Part shown: in pieces, positions 9,501-17,397 of the stretch
How the letters are laid out: the number at the start of each line of letters is the position of its first letter
How positions within the stretch are numbered: position 1 is the stretch's first letter
Assembly (NCBI GenBank): GCA_024277285.1
Contig: JAJRVM010000230.1
Coordinates: 1 to 36,058, forward strand
DNA length: 36,058 nt
Source: Planctomycetota bacterium
GTDB lineage: Bacteria > Planctomycetota > Planctomycetia > Pirellulales > Pirellulaceae
Reading direction: 5' to 3'
Notes under the pieces: generated by a model
The model's input: the letters and a program-made list of their open reading frames with translations, nothing else
Databases searched by the model: none
Told to the model about the DNA's origin: nothing
Made by a program: the position numbers and the translations under genes

Positions 9501-10198
9501 AAACGGCACGGATGTCGACAACGGCAACAACCAACCAGCGGCCGCAGCGAGCAGTTCGTCTACTTCAACTCGTGGGGCATAGGTCTTGAATCAACACTTT
9601 CACATACACGGCCTCCTTCCGGCCGGTGGCCTTAGTGTGGAAGTGCCACTGCATGATCGGACGCGTTTCCCGTTGCGAGTTACGTTGCCCATCGGTAGAC
9701 GTTACGAACTGGCCGCCGCAGTGATCACGCAGTGCGCGCCGCCAAGAGGTGTCCCGATCGCGGTGGAGAATCGTTCGACATCGCACACTGCTCCGCCGAA
9801 GCGGCGACATGCCAATCGAGAGTGCCGTGCCGTTTAACCGCTACGCCAGAGCCGCAGCGCGTCGAGAGCGTGTGTGGCATCGTGGTACGGTTCGAGGCAG
9901 TGTGGCGGCTTCCTTACGCACCCTTCAGCGCCACGCCGGGTGAGGTTCCAGACGCCGAGCCGGGGCAGGCCGGTGCCGTTGTCGAGCGGGGACGAATCAT
10001 GCAAACGCCACCTTTTAGCGCGCATCCCGCCAGAGCATCCTGAAAAAGTCCCCTGCACCTACAATGCGTCATGCAAACGTACTATCCCAACACCTGATGC
10101 GCGGCATTCGAACCCGCTTTTTTCAGCACGCTCCTCTGGGATTGCGGTTAACCGCATCTGCACACCACCGCGCTACCGGTCCGTCTCGACTGACGCGT

Positions 10199-10265
10199 GC
10201 GGCCCGAAGGGCCGCTGCTATGGAAGCCCAGGGTGGAGGTCGCCGAAGGCGAACGGAACCCTGGG
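10199..10265. repeat. Compound palindromic repeat (three stems, two GAA loops)
   Basis: The first hairpin is GCGGCCC-GAA-GGGCCGC (10199-10215). Twelve bases later an outer stem CCCAGGGT / ACCCTGGG (10227-10234 with 10258-10265) encloses an inner stem TCGCC-GAA-GGCGA (10240-10252). The block looks like a dispersed intergenic repeat or structured RNA. It is not followed by a T-run. Confidence 0.6.
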
Positions 10266-10543
10266 TGACACGCACCATCACCAACACGGCCGAGCGCAGC
10301 GGTCCAAGTCGTCACCCCCCTCAGGTGTCGCAGTACCACCGATACGTGTTAGCGAAACCGTAACGATCAGGCAAGCGGAAGGGGGAAACGTCAGACGTTT
10401 GCCGAAAAGGGGCGTGCACGACCGATATCAGCATAGACACGACGCTAAGCCGGTGCGCAGGTGAGGCGATTCTTGACCGAACTTTGCACTGCAACCTGTG
10501 TAACACGGGCCCTGAAAACCCGCTGTAAACAGAGCCCATCCGT

Positions 10544-10579
10544 ATTCAAACACCGAACATCATTCAAACACCGAACATC
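10544..10579 (+). repeat. 18-bp perfect tandem duplication
   Basis: The unit ATTCAAACACCGAACATC occurs twice in direct succession (10544-10561, 10562-10579). It ends 41 bp before the start of the ribbon-helix-helix-like gene, in its presumed leader or promoter region. An operator with two sites is possible, and so is simple slippage. Confidence 0.6.
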
Positions 10580-10620
10580 GCGCAGCAAACGCCCGATCAG
10601 CACGGAAAGGACTTGATGAA

Positions 10621-10860
10621 ATGCCGGCACGTGAGTTCGCGAAAGTGCGAGCAACCCTCTATCTTCCGCGCGACATCCTGGATGAGGCGCGTAACGCGGC
10701 CGTTTTTCTCGCTGGGCCGCCGGCACGTCTGACCTTGACCAAACTGGCAGAAAACGCGCTGCGTGCCGAGTTAGAACGTCTCAAGGAGCGGTACAACGAA
10801 GGGAAGGACTTCCCAGCCCGTGACGAGGAGCTTAAAGGTGGCCGACCCATTGCGGCCTGA
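10621..10860 (+). CDS. Small ribbon-helix-helix-like protein
   Basis: This 79-aa protein has the outline of a ribbon-helix-helix DNA-binding protein. A short beta-like segment (VRATLYLPRDI, residues ~9-19) is followed by helix 1 (LDEARNAAVFL), a turn, and helix 2 (LTLTKLAENALRAELERLKERY), with a basic N-terminus and a charged tail. Such proteins are small repressors or antitoxin and partition factors that bind tandem or inverted operator half-sites. The start is supported by GGAAAGG ten bases upstream of the ATG. The next small gene begins one base after its stop, so the two are probably co-transcribed. The 18-bp tandem repeat just upstream could be its own operator; this is inference. The fold assignment rests on pattern only. 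Confidence 0.6.
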   Translation: MPAREFAKVRATLYLPRDILDEARNAAVFLAGPPARLTLTKLAENALRAELERLKERYNEGKDFPARDEELKGGRPIAA

Positions 10861-10861
10861 A

Positions 10862-11029
10862 ATGTGGCCGAAATCACGCTGGAGTACACCGATGCAAAGG
10901 CATTTCCTCAACCCTGCGCCCAAACAGGGCGGTGATCACCCGAACAGCAGCCAGGATGACGACATTCGTGCTCGACTGTTGAAGATGATTGTCGCCAGCG
11001 AGGAAGCGCGGAAACCAAACGCCCAATGA
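10862..11029 (+). CDS. Small protein of unknown function between RHH-like gene and protease
   Basis: This 55-aa frame begins with an ATG one base after the TGA of the RHH-like gene and ends in an ATGA overlap with the next open frame. Its C-terminal half (DDDIRARLLKMIVASEEARK) reads as an amphipathic charged helix. The N-terminal half is rich in Pro, Gln and His and probably disordered. No family is recognised with confidence. The tight spacing on both sides is the main argument that it is real. A longer start at 10820 would overlap the RHH-like gene by 41 bp and is less likely. Confidence 0.4.
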   Translation: MWPKSRWSTPMQRHFLNPAPKQGGDHPNSSQDDDIRARLLKMIVASEEARKPNAQ

Positions 11030-12282
11030 ACGCAGTGACACCTGCCAGCGACCGCAAAGGGTCACCGCGATCGCCCACTGCGCCACCACGTTTGGCGATC
11101 CCACTTGTCAGGCAGGCAACGGTTGTCAGGCAGGCAACGGTTGTCAGGCAGGCAACGGCGTGGCCGCGCAAAGCGTACCGCCAGAGGTTCATTGCATTGG
11201 CACCGGCCACCCGCGCGGCGCATGTCGTGCCAGCCTTGCCGATACGCTGCGTTATTCTGCTTGCCATGACACTCGTTCTGCTGGTCGCCGCCAACTCCCA
11301 CGCCGGGAAATGGCCATGGTCGACCCCCTTGGCACTCCCTCAGACTCCCCACCCGGCCGTAGCGCGCATCACGGTCGAGGAAACGGACGGCATCGCCTAT
11401 GGGTCCGGCAGTTTGGTCGACCTGCGCGACCGGTTTGGTGTGGTGATTACGAATTGGCACGTCGTGCGCGATGCGACCGGGCCAATCAACGTCATTTTCC
11501 CTGACGGCTTTCGATCTGCCGCTCGTGTGCTGCGGGTCGATCGCGACTGGGATCTGGCCGCACTGCTGATCTGGCGTCCCAGTGCAACTCCCATTCCGAT
11601 CGCCGGTCAAGCGCCGCGTCCCGGCGAACCGCTCACGATTGCCGGCTACGGAGCGGGAAACTACCGCGCCAGCACCGGACGTTGCACGCAATACCTCGCC
11701 CCCAGCGATCATCATCCGTTTGAATTGGTTGAATTGGCTGCCGACGCGCGACAGGGCGACTCGGGCGGACCGATCTTCAACGCGTCGGGCGAATTAGCCG
11801 GCGTCTTGTTCGGATCTGGCGGCGGCACAACTTCCGGCAGCTACGCGGGGCGCGTGCACCAGTTCCTTGCCACGGCTTGGCCGCCGGGTCAGAAACTCGA
11901 TATTCCGCAAACTTTGCCCACGGCCACGCCGCTAACGAAGTCGGCCACCGCGCGTCCCAACGCATCTCGCTACCACTCCACTCCTGCGCCAATGCAGCCA
12001 CTGCCGGCAGAAGTCGCCAACGCCACACGGCACAACACCGCCCCGATGACCCCGCTGCTTCCACCCAATGACGCGTTGGCGACGGCGGACCCCGCATCCC
12101 GTGCGTCTTCTGCCGACGTGGCGGACCCGCGGCGTAACACGCGTCTCACTCCCACCAACGCCCCCTCCTTTACATGGCAAGACGTGGCCGGCCGTTCACT
12201 CTTCCAGCAAGGTAAAACGTTTCTCGCAATCTTGGGGATCTTCACATTGCTCGCCCAATTCACGCGTCTGCTGAAGCCGTAA
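11026..12282 (+). CDS. Trypsin-like (S1 family) serine protease with C-terminal membrane segment
   Basis: This 418-aa frame encodes a chymotrypsin-fold protease. The catalytic triad is visible: His in ITNWHVVRDA (~residue 146), Asp in DWDLAAL (~183) and Ser in RQGDSGGPIF (~247). A hydrophobic stretch (CVILLAMTLVLLVAANSHA, ~75-93) looks like a signal peptide, and a second one near the end (FLAILGIFTLLAQF, ~399-412) could anchor the protein. A Pro/Thr/Ala-rich linker separates the protease domain from this anchor. The start is uncertain. The ATG at 11026 overlaps the previous stop, but it puts ~70 residues before the signal, including three tandem VRQAT units made by an 18-bp repeat. GTG at 11227 would give a compact classical signal peptide. 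Substrate unknown; envelope proteolysis is inferred. Confidence 0.8.
   Translation: MNAVTPASDRKGSPRSPTAPPRLAIPLVRQATVVRQATVVRQATAWPRKAYRQRFIALAPATRAAHVVPALPIRCVILLAMTLVLLVAANSHAGKWPWSTPLALPQTPHPAVARITVEETDGIAYGSGSLVDLRDRFGVVITNWHVVRDATGPINVIFPDGFRSAARVLRVDRDWDLAALLIWRPSATPIPIAGQAPRPGEPLTIAGYGAGNYRASTGRCTQYLAPSDHHPFELVELAADARQGDSGGPIFNASGELAGVLFGSGGGTTSGSYAGRVHQFLATAWPPGQKLDIPQTLPTATPLTKSATARPNASRYHSTPAPMQPLPAEVANATRHNTAPMTPLLPPNDALATADPASRASSADVADPRRNTRLTPTNAPSFTWQDVAGRSLFQQGKTFLAILGIFTLLAQFTRLLKP
11107..11160 (+). repeat. 18-bp unit repeated three times
   Basis: The unit GTCAGGCAGGCAACGGTT occurs at 11107-11124 and 11125-11142, with a third copy at 11143-11160 that differs in two bases. Translated in the protease frame it gives VRQATV, VRQATV, VRQATA. 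If the true start is GTG 11227, the repeat is untranslated leader instead. Confidence 0.7.
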
Positions 12283-12310
12283 AACGGGCCTTCAGTCCGA
12301 TCCACTCGGC

Positions 12311-13876
12311 TCATTGCATTGTGAAGACGTGCGGGAACCAGAACATCGTCAACAGCGTGATCAGCACCACTCCGATCAGGTTCAGCCAGATCCCGGCCCA
12401 TGCCATATGGGCAATGCGGACTTCACCACTGCCAAAAACGATCGCGTTGGGAGGCGTTGCCACCGGCATCATGAACGCGCAACTGGCGGCGATCGTCGCC
12501 GGCAGGATTAACATGAAAGGGTGCAGCCCCATGCCGGGCGCGAACGCCGCAAGCACAGGCAGTAACGTCGCGGTTGTCGCCGCATTGGAAGTCAGTTCGG
12601 TCAGGAAAATCACGGTGATCGTGACCACCAACACGATTACGATCGGGGGCATTCCGGCGAAGTGATGTGACAAACTGCCAAAAAACTCCGCCACATGGTT
12701 TTCGCGCACCGCCGCAGCCAGACTCAACCCACCTCCAAACAGGATCAGGATCCCCCACGGCAAGTCGCGTGTTGACGCCCAGTCGAGTGTAAAGACGCGT
12801 TTGCCCAGATCGATCGGAATGACAAACAGTGCCAAGGCACCCGTCATCGCGATCCCCGCATCGGACAAACCGGCCAGCGGCGTTACCTGCACGTCGCCCC
12901 ATGACCAGGCAATCTTTATCAATAACGGCCGCAGGATCCAGGTCAATGCCGTCAGTGCAAAGACGATTGCCGTGGCTTTCTCGCCACGTCGCATTGTGCC
13001 CAACGACCGCAACTCGCTGCGGATCAGATCGCCACCCTGTTCGACCGGTTGCCGACTCAATGGAAAAAGGACTCGGGTGAGTAAGAACCAGCAACATGGC
13101 AGAAACAGCACCGTCACCGGCACTCCAATCAGCAGCCAATTGCTGAACGTAATGGTCGTTCGATACGACTCGGCCACGTCCGATTCCACGAACGCCACAA
13201 GCAGCGAATTGGGGGGCGTGCCGATGATCGTGGCAATCCCCCCAAGCGACGCGGCGTAGGCAATCCCCAATAACAAGCAAACGGCCAAGTTGTCAGACGC
13301 TTTCGCGTGCTGCCGTTGCCCGTGTTGCCGTTGATCAGCGCCCATCTTGTGCTGCACAACATGCACCACGCTCAACGCGATCGGAACCATCATCGCCGTG
13401 GTAGCCGTGTTTGAAACGAAGGCACTCAAGCCGGCGGTCGTCAGCATGAAACCGGCCACCATGTTCGCTGGCCGAGTGCCGGCGATGCGCAGTGTCTGCA
13501 ACGCGACACGGCGGTCCAAATGCCAACGTTGCATGGCGATGGCGATCAGGAACCCCCCCATGAAAAGGAAAATCATCGGGTGTGCGTAGGGTGCCGCCGC
13601 CTTGGCCATCGGCAACGTCCCAGTCAACGGAAACAACACCAGCGGGAGCAAGGCCGTGACCGAAATATCCAACGCTTCCGTGATCCACCACACCGCCATC
13701 CAAACCATGATGGCCAACGTGGCTCGGCCAGCATGTGTGAAGGCAACTCGTTCGCCGCCCGTACCCACATAGTCGTTGGGAAGCGCCCAATAGGCGAACA
13801 ACGCCAGCGCAGGGCCGCAAAAGAGGCCCATCCACTGGATCCGCGCACGCAACTTAAAGAGCTGACTTCCGCTCAT
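12311..13876 (-). CDS. SLC13/DASS family sodium:dicarboxylate (or anion) symporter
   Basis: This 521-aa integral membrane transporter has about eleven to thirteen hydrophobic segments. Both sodium-site signatures of the divalent anion:sodium symporter family are present: SNTATTAMMVPIAL in the first half and TSNAATTATLLPVLAAF in the second. GGGLSLAAAV and VATPPNA are also family-like. The family imports dicarboxylates such as succinate, fumarate or malate, or sulfate, with sodium across the cytoplasmic membrane. The start at 13876 is chosen because AGGAG lies nine bases upstream; the longer frame to 14032 adds a Cys/Arg-rich stretch with no domain. It converges with the protease gene (28-bp gap) and diverges from the DcaP-like porin, whose relatives also serve dicarboxylate uptake. 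Substrate specificity cannot be settled from sequence. Confidence 0.88.
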   Translation of the reverse strand: MSGSQLFKLRARIQWMGLFCGPALALFAYWALPNDYVGTGGERVAFTHAGRATLAIMVWMAVWWITEALDISVTALLPLVLFPLTGTLPMAKAAAPYAHPMIFLFMGGFLIAIAMQRWHLDRRVALQTLRIAGTRPANMVAGFMLTTAGLSAFVSNTATTAMMVPIALSVVHVVQHKMGADQRQHGQRQHAKASDNLAVCLLLGIAYAASLGGIATIIGTPPNSLLVAFVESDVAESYRTTITFSNWLLIGVPVTVLFLPCCWFLLTRVLFPLSRQPVEQGGDLIRSELRSLGTMRRGEKATAIVFALTALTWILRPLLIKIAWSWGDVQVTPLAGLSDAGIAMTGALALFVIPIDLGKRVFTLDWASTRDLPWGILILFGGGLSLAAAVRENHVAEFFGSLSHHFAGMPPIVIVLVVTITVIFLTELTSNAATTATLLPVLAAFAPGMGLHPFMLILPATIAASCAFMMPVATPPNAIVFGSGEVRIAHMAWAGIWLNLIGVVLITLLTMFWFPHVFTMQ

Positions 13877-14764
13877 TCTCGCTCTCCTGCTCAATTTACC
13901 TGTGTGACAGCGTAATATAATCGAACTCCACGCGCATGAGAAACCGCGTGCAGCGGGGCACACGCGACGTTTCTTGGCCAAACTGACGCACACCGCATTC
14001 GAGCACAGGTCGACCGTCTTGCCTCGTCGCAACGCAACCCATCAAGCGTTATTCATTGCCCATCATTTTCTTTGCCCTCTTCTCCTGCCGCGAAGTGGAC
14101 GGCGTGCTGGTTGCTCTCCTTTGAGGGCAGAAGAAAACAATCTGCTGCCAGCCTCTTTTCTGCCCGTTGGACGCCTGACTTCGACGGTTCGACCCGTTTG
14201 CCTGCACTCCCCACATCGACCACTCGTTCGCGGAACAACAATGGGACGAAATGTGCCGATCGCGTCCGCGCTGCCGTGACGGTTACCTGGCAATCTCTAC
14301 GGCGCTGGCAAACTGGGTTACTTGCAAACTATCTGTGGGAAAACGGGGAAATCCTTATTTTGGCGGTCAAGGCGGTCGAAATGATGAGTGAGCACGATGC
14401 GAATCGCCGACGAGAATTCCGGTTTCGACGCACTGCAGTCAAACCGCGGGTCGCCGCGCGCGGTTCACGCGTCCCGTTCTCGTCTCCCTGAGGGTCCGCA
14501 GTGCACCTTCCCTTTGCATGCGAGACGCCCTTTGCATGCGAGACGGACTTCTCGAACGGACGCGCATGTTCCCTGTCACGACGGCAGGCCAGTTACGTCG
14601 GGACGCCGTAACTCGTTTTCGCTGCCGGTGCTCCTCGACGAGCATCACGTGCACATCGATATACGACCCGCGCCACGACAACCTGTGCTCGATTTTTATT
14701 GGCGCTGCATGAATTCCTTGAATTCACCACACATCCCACACACACTCGTTTGAGACAAAATACC
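13877..14764. other. Long divergent intergenic region between transporter and porin
   Basis: About 890 bp with no credible gene. Promoters for both divergent genes should be here, but no strong sigma-70-type pair stands out. A 17-bp word, TCATTTTCTTTGCCCTC (14063-14079), recurs exactly at 32220-32236, and an 18-bp tandem duplication lies at 14510-14545. Confidence 0.45.
14510..14545 (+). repeat. 18-bp perfect tandem duplication
   Basis: The unit CCCTTTGCATGCGAGACG occurs twice in direct succession (14510-14527, 14528-14545), about 220 bp upstream of the porin start. Its length matches the two other 18-bp tandem repeats at 10544 and 11107, although the sequences are unrelated. Confidence 0.65.
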
Positions 14765-16249
14765 ATGACAACACGGATTCAAAAGCGAATGGTGGTCCAC
14801 TCATTGGCAATGGCGCTGCTGCTGCCAGCACTCGCCAATTTCGCCACGGCTCAGATTCCCGGTCAGGCCGCCGACACCCAAACCGTTTCGACCACACCGT
14901 GGCTCACACCGGTCAAGACAACAGCAGCCCAAACACCGCCGGCGCTCATGCCGGCGCAGCCGACGAACTCCGCCAGCCTCCTGGCCGGTTCGACGGACGA
15001 TCCGAATTGGATCGATGCTCCCGTGAAGCCTGCCAGTTTCACGACGCAAACGTTTTATGACACGCCGCCGCAAAAGGACGGTTTCAAACTGGGTGCTCTT
15101 ACGGTCAAGCCCTACGGCATTTTGTGGACCGATATGATCTACTCGTCCAGCCGCACCTTTCCCGGTCACTTCGTCTTGTGGATCGATTCAGAAGAGACGC
15201 AGGGCGAGAACACCATCGTGCTTGACGCGCGCCGCAGCCGTGTCGGCGTCGATATCCTCGGCCCCGAAGTCGATGTCTTCGGCGGCATGAAGGGCGGCGG
15301 TAAGATCGAAGTCGATTTCTTCGGCAGCTTCACTACCGAGAACACGACCAATGTCCGTTTGCGACACGTCTACTGGGAAGCGAAGAACGACGACCTGCGC
15401 CTGTTGGCGGGCCAAACCTGGGACCTGGTCTCGCCGCTATATCCCAATACCGTCAACTTCTCGGTCAATTGGGCGGCCGGCAACATTGGTTTCCGCCGCA
15501 CTCAGTTCCGCGCAGAACGCTACATCCACCTTTCGGATGATGTCACTCTGGCTGTGCAGGGCGCCGTGGCACAGAACATCATTCCCGACCTGGCTACAGG
15601 TGACCTGGCCGCCGGCGTCGTGCGTGAAACGGGTAACTGGCCCATGTTGCAAGCACGGACCGGCATCACCTTTCCCGCCTTTGACTGTAAACCATGGACG
15701 ATCGGCTTCTCAGGACACATTGGCGAGACCGGCTTCGACTTCCTCCAGACTAGCCCCGGACCACTCCGCATGCCGCCTCAAGATGACGCCCGGTTCCTGG
15801 AATGGTCCGTCAATACGGACATCAATATGCCGATCACTGACCGCCTCGGCTTTCACGGCGAAATGTTCCACGGCTCGAATCTCAGCAACGTGCTGGGCGG
15901 AATCGGCCAAGGCGTCTGCCCCTGCAATCGCGAGCCCATCATGGCAACCGGCGGTTGGGGAGAAATCTGGTACGATTGGAATTCGTGCTTGACCAGCCAC
16001 TTCGGGTTTGGCGTGGATGATCCTAACAACAATGACAGCCTGATCGGCCGCACCTACAATCGTGTCCTGTACGCCAATGTGTTCGTGCAAATCACCGACA
16101 ACCTGCGCACCGGATTTGAAGTTTCATCTTGGCTCACGACGTACCATAACGATACGCTCAACGAACCCGATCCCAATGATCGCATCGCCTTCCCAACACT
16201 ACCCGGCGAAGCGACTGTGCTCGATTGGACCGTTCAATATCGGTTTTGA
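14765..16249 (+). CDS. DcaP-like outer-membrane porin
   Basis: This 494-aa protein is predicted to be an outer-membrane beta-barrel. It begins with a classical signal peptide (basic MTTRIQKR, hydrophobic core LAMALLLPALANFATA, cleavage near residue 30). An unstructured Thr/Pro/Ala linker follows. The barrel is rich in alternating aromatic strands, and the protein ends in Phe (VQYRF), as expected for outer-membrane barrels. Motifs such as VKPYGILWTDMIYSS, DARRSRVGVDILGP, KIEVDFFGSF, RLRHVYWE and AGQTWDLVSP resemble DcaP-type trimeric porins, which pass dicarboxylic acids or other small anions. The start at 14765 is chosen over 14699 because it gives the signal peptide directly; no good Shine-Dalgarno is seen. 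With the divergent SLC13 transporter it would form an outer plus inner membrane uptake route. The DcaP assignment is by pattern. Confidence 0.75.
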   Translation: MTTRIQKRMVVHSLAMALLLPALANFATAQIPGQAADTQTVSTTPWLTPVKTTAAQTPPALMPAQPTNSASLLAGSTDDPNWIDAPVKPASFTTQTFYDTPPQKDGFKLGALTVKPYGILWTDMIYSSSRTFPGHFVLWIDSEETQGENTIVLDARRSRVGVDILGPEVDVFGGMKGGGKIEVDFFGSFTTENTTNVRLRHVYWEAKNDDLRLLAGQTWDLVSPLYPNTVNFSVNWAAGNIGFRRTQFRAERYIHLSDDVTLAVQGAVAQNIIPDLATGDLAAGVVRETGNWPMLQARTGITFPAFDCKPWTIGFSGHIGETGFDFLQTSPGPLRMPPQDDARFLEWSVNTDINMPITDRLGFHGEMFHGSNLSNVLGGIGQGVCPCNREPIMATGGWGEIWYDWNSCLTSHFGFGVDDPNNNDSLIGRTYNRVLYANVFVQITDNLRTGFEVSSWLTTYHNDTLNEPDPNDRIAFPTLPGEATVLDWTVQYRF

Positions 16250-16269
16250 TATGCCCGAGCGACCTGTCT

Positions 16270-16377
16270 TGATGCGACATCCCAAACGCCTTCTTGGGGT
16301 GGGGGGGACTGCAGTAATAGCGCAGTCCAGGGGCTTACGTGAAACACAAGAAACCCTTGTCGCATCAGAACTTTTTT
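16270..16377 (+). ncRNA. Cloverleaf-like structured 3' element with T-run
   Basis: Starting 21 bp after the porin stop, an outer 10-bp stem TGATGCGACA (16270-16279) pairs perfectly with TGTCGCATCA (16358-16367). Between the arms lie three smaller stems: CCCAA / TTGGG (16281-16285 with 16294-16298), GGACTGC / GCAGTCC (16306-16312 with 16322-16328), and GGG-CTT / AAG-CCC with a three-base bulge (16331-16336 with 16348-16356). A run of six T follows at 16372-16377. The whole could be an elaborate terminator, a 3' UTR stability element or an independent small RNA. No known RNA family is recognised and folding energy was not computed. Confidence 0.4.
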
Positions 16378-16422
16378 GCAATATCGATTCTTCCCTTTAT
16401 CCGTGACGGTCACCGGCGTAGA

Positions 16423-16520
16423 GTGCCACTGCATGCGCAAACGCATTCGCGATCCCGATCGATTTAGCACTACCAAACGCTTAACCAACACGCCGCCAGT
16501 AACTGCACGCAGTGCGAACC
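16423..16520 (+). repeat. Dispersed 130-bp repeat, divergent copy
   Basis: The element begins with GTGCCACTGCATGCGCAAAC and reaches the right block GCACGCAGTGCGAAC at 16505-16519. It matches the ends of the better conserved copies at 34476 and 35686. Further similarity (TCACACTG then GTTCT) continues to about 16582, as in the copy at 35686. Confidence 0.6.
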
Positions 16521-17086
16521 GGCGAACCGGTTTCCATCTGGCAGCTCGAGCGCCGCTTCACACTGCTCAACTTGGCGTTCTCGTGTTCGCGTCGATTTGT
16601 GACTTTGTTGGGTGTCTGCCGTTAGGAAACGTACGGAATGAGCAGTGGCACGGACGCGCGGTGGGAATCGTGTGCACCTACCGCGCGGCCGCCACGCAAA
16701 AATGCCCTCTCCGTTGTGGCTTGAAATGCGGGAACGGTTACACATGACCATCGTCGCTAACCAAAGCACGTGATTTGCCGGACGTTCGATTAGCTCGCAC
16801 AAGAAATCAAGCGAGGTGATTGCCAAAGTCTGAACCTGAGTTCGCGACCACACCGGTTCACATCTCGTCACGCCCCCCCGATAGGTATATGACCGAGTCA
16901 GCCATCACGCGACCTCTCCCCAAAGGTGGCACAAAAGTCGCTGCAACGCCGCAGGTCGGTCAAGGAATGCTGCAGCCGAGCAACGATCGGCCGCAGCATT
17001 CGCATACTGGGGTATCGCAACTTGGCAGCTACACGAACTGACCGCCTCCGAGCAACGACGCGTCTGCCAACAACCGAGCAAGATGC

Positions 17087-17116
17087 TCGACAAAACTACG
17101 GGTCAGCGTGTATGAT
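17087..17116 (+). promoter_or_regulatory. Probable sigma-70-type promoter for the KOW gene pair
   Basis: TCGACA (17087-17092) and TATGAT (17111-17116) each match the -35 and -10 consensus in five of six positions and are separated by 18 bp. The -10 lies 44 bp before the ATG at 17161. The prediction uses consensus only; planctomycete promoters are poorly characterised. Confidence 0.4.
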
Positions 17117-17160
17117 ACAGGGGTAGAGGAACTGGAGCAGATCGGTAGGAGCCTTAACCC

Positions 17161-17397
17161 ATGCCAAATGGATCCGACACCCATATTGGGCGCGCGGACA
17201 GCGATACAGTTTGCCTGAGTGTCAAGTCTGGGCAACTGGTTCGCATCGTCGCAGGCCCACTCGAGGGTTCGGACGCAATCGTCGTCCAGTCTCGTACACA
17301 TGGCCGGGTGTTAGTCCGCGTACAGCAGGGAGTGTACGTCGAGATTCACCAGTTCTGTTTGGAGAAGATCAAGAGGATCGACAGAAATCATGATTAG
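17161..17397 (+). CDS. Stand-alone KOW-domain mini-protein
   Basis: This 78-aa protein is almost entirely one KOW-like module. The core GQLVRIVAGPLEGSDAIVVQ (residues ~24-43), followed by RVLVRVQQGVYVEIHQFCLEKI, matches the pattern of the C-terminal KOW domain of NusG and some ribosomal proteins: a conserved GP.G turn, alternating hydrophobics and a final V/I-E strand. KOW domains bind RNA, ribosomal protein or RNA polymerase partners. The NGN domain that makes a complete NusG is absent. TAGGAG nine bases before the ATG and a good upstream promoter support expression. It overlaps the next gene by 8 bp, so the two are probably co-expressed. The partner and the regulatory role are unknown. Confidence 0.72.
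   Translation: MPNGSDTHIGRADSDTVCLSVKSGQLVRIVAGPLEGSDAIVVQSRTHGRVLVRVQQGVYVEIHQFCLEKIKRIDRNHD

Larger units (their letters stand above)
8840..10620. other. Gene-poor intergenic region with small palindromic repeats
   Basis: About 1.8 kb without a convincing gene. The open frames present lack ribosome-binding sites and recognisable protein character. The region holds one copy of a REP-like hairpin (9470-9500), a compound hairpin block (10199-10265) and an 18-bp tandem duplication (10544-10579). A fragment at about 9649-9662 shares GTGCCACTGCATG with the 130-bp repeat family found elsewhere in the window. The promoter of the first operon presumably lies in the part next to 8840. Confidence 0.5.
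16250..17160. other. Intergenic region with structured element and repeat copy
   Basis: About 910 bp without a credible gene. It holds a cloverleaf-like foldable element right after the porin (16270-16377), a divergent copy of the 130-bp repeat family starting at 16423, and a plausible promoter for the KOW gene at 17087-17116. Confidence 0.45.

Noticed and set aside
10080..10190. tRNA-like pattern on the minus strand (GGGTTCGAAT resembling a T-loop, a D-arm-like GCGC...GTGC).
   Set aside because: The anticodon arm cannot be folded with a normal 7-base loop and a T at position 33, and no acceptor stem closes the structure. Probably chance or a very old remnant.
9874..10464. Open frame of 196 aa on the plus strand.
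   Set aside because: It translates palindromic repeats, is rich in Pro, Ser, Arg and Cys without any domain pattern, and has no ribosome-binding site.
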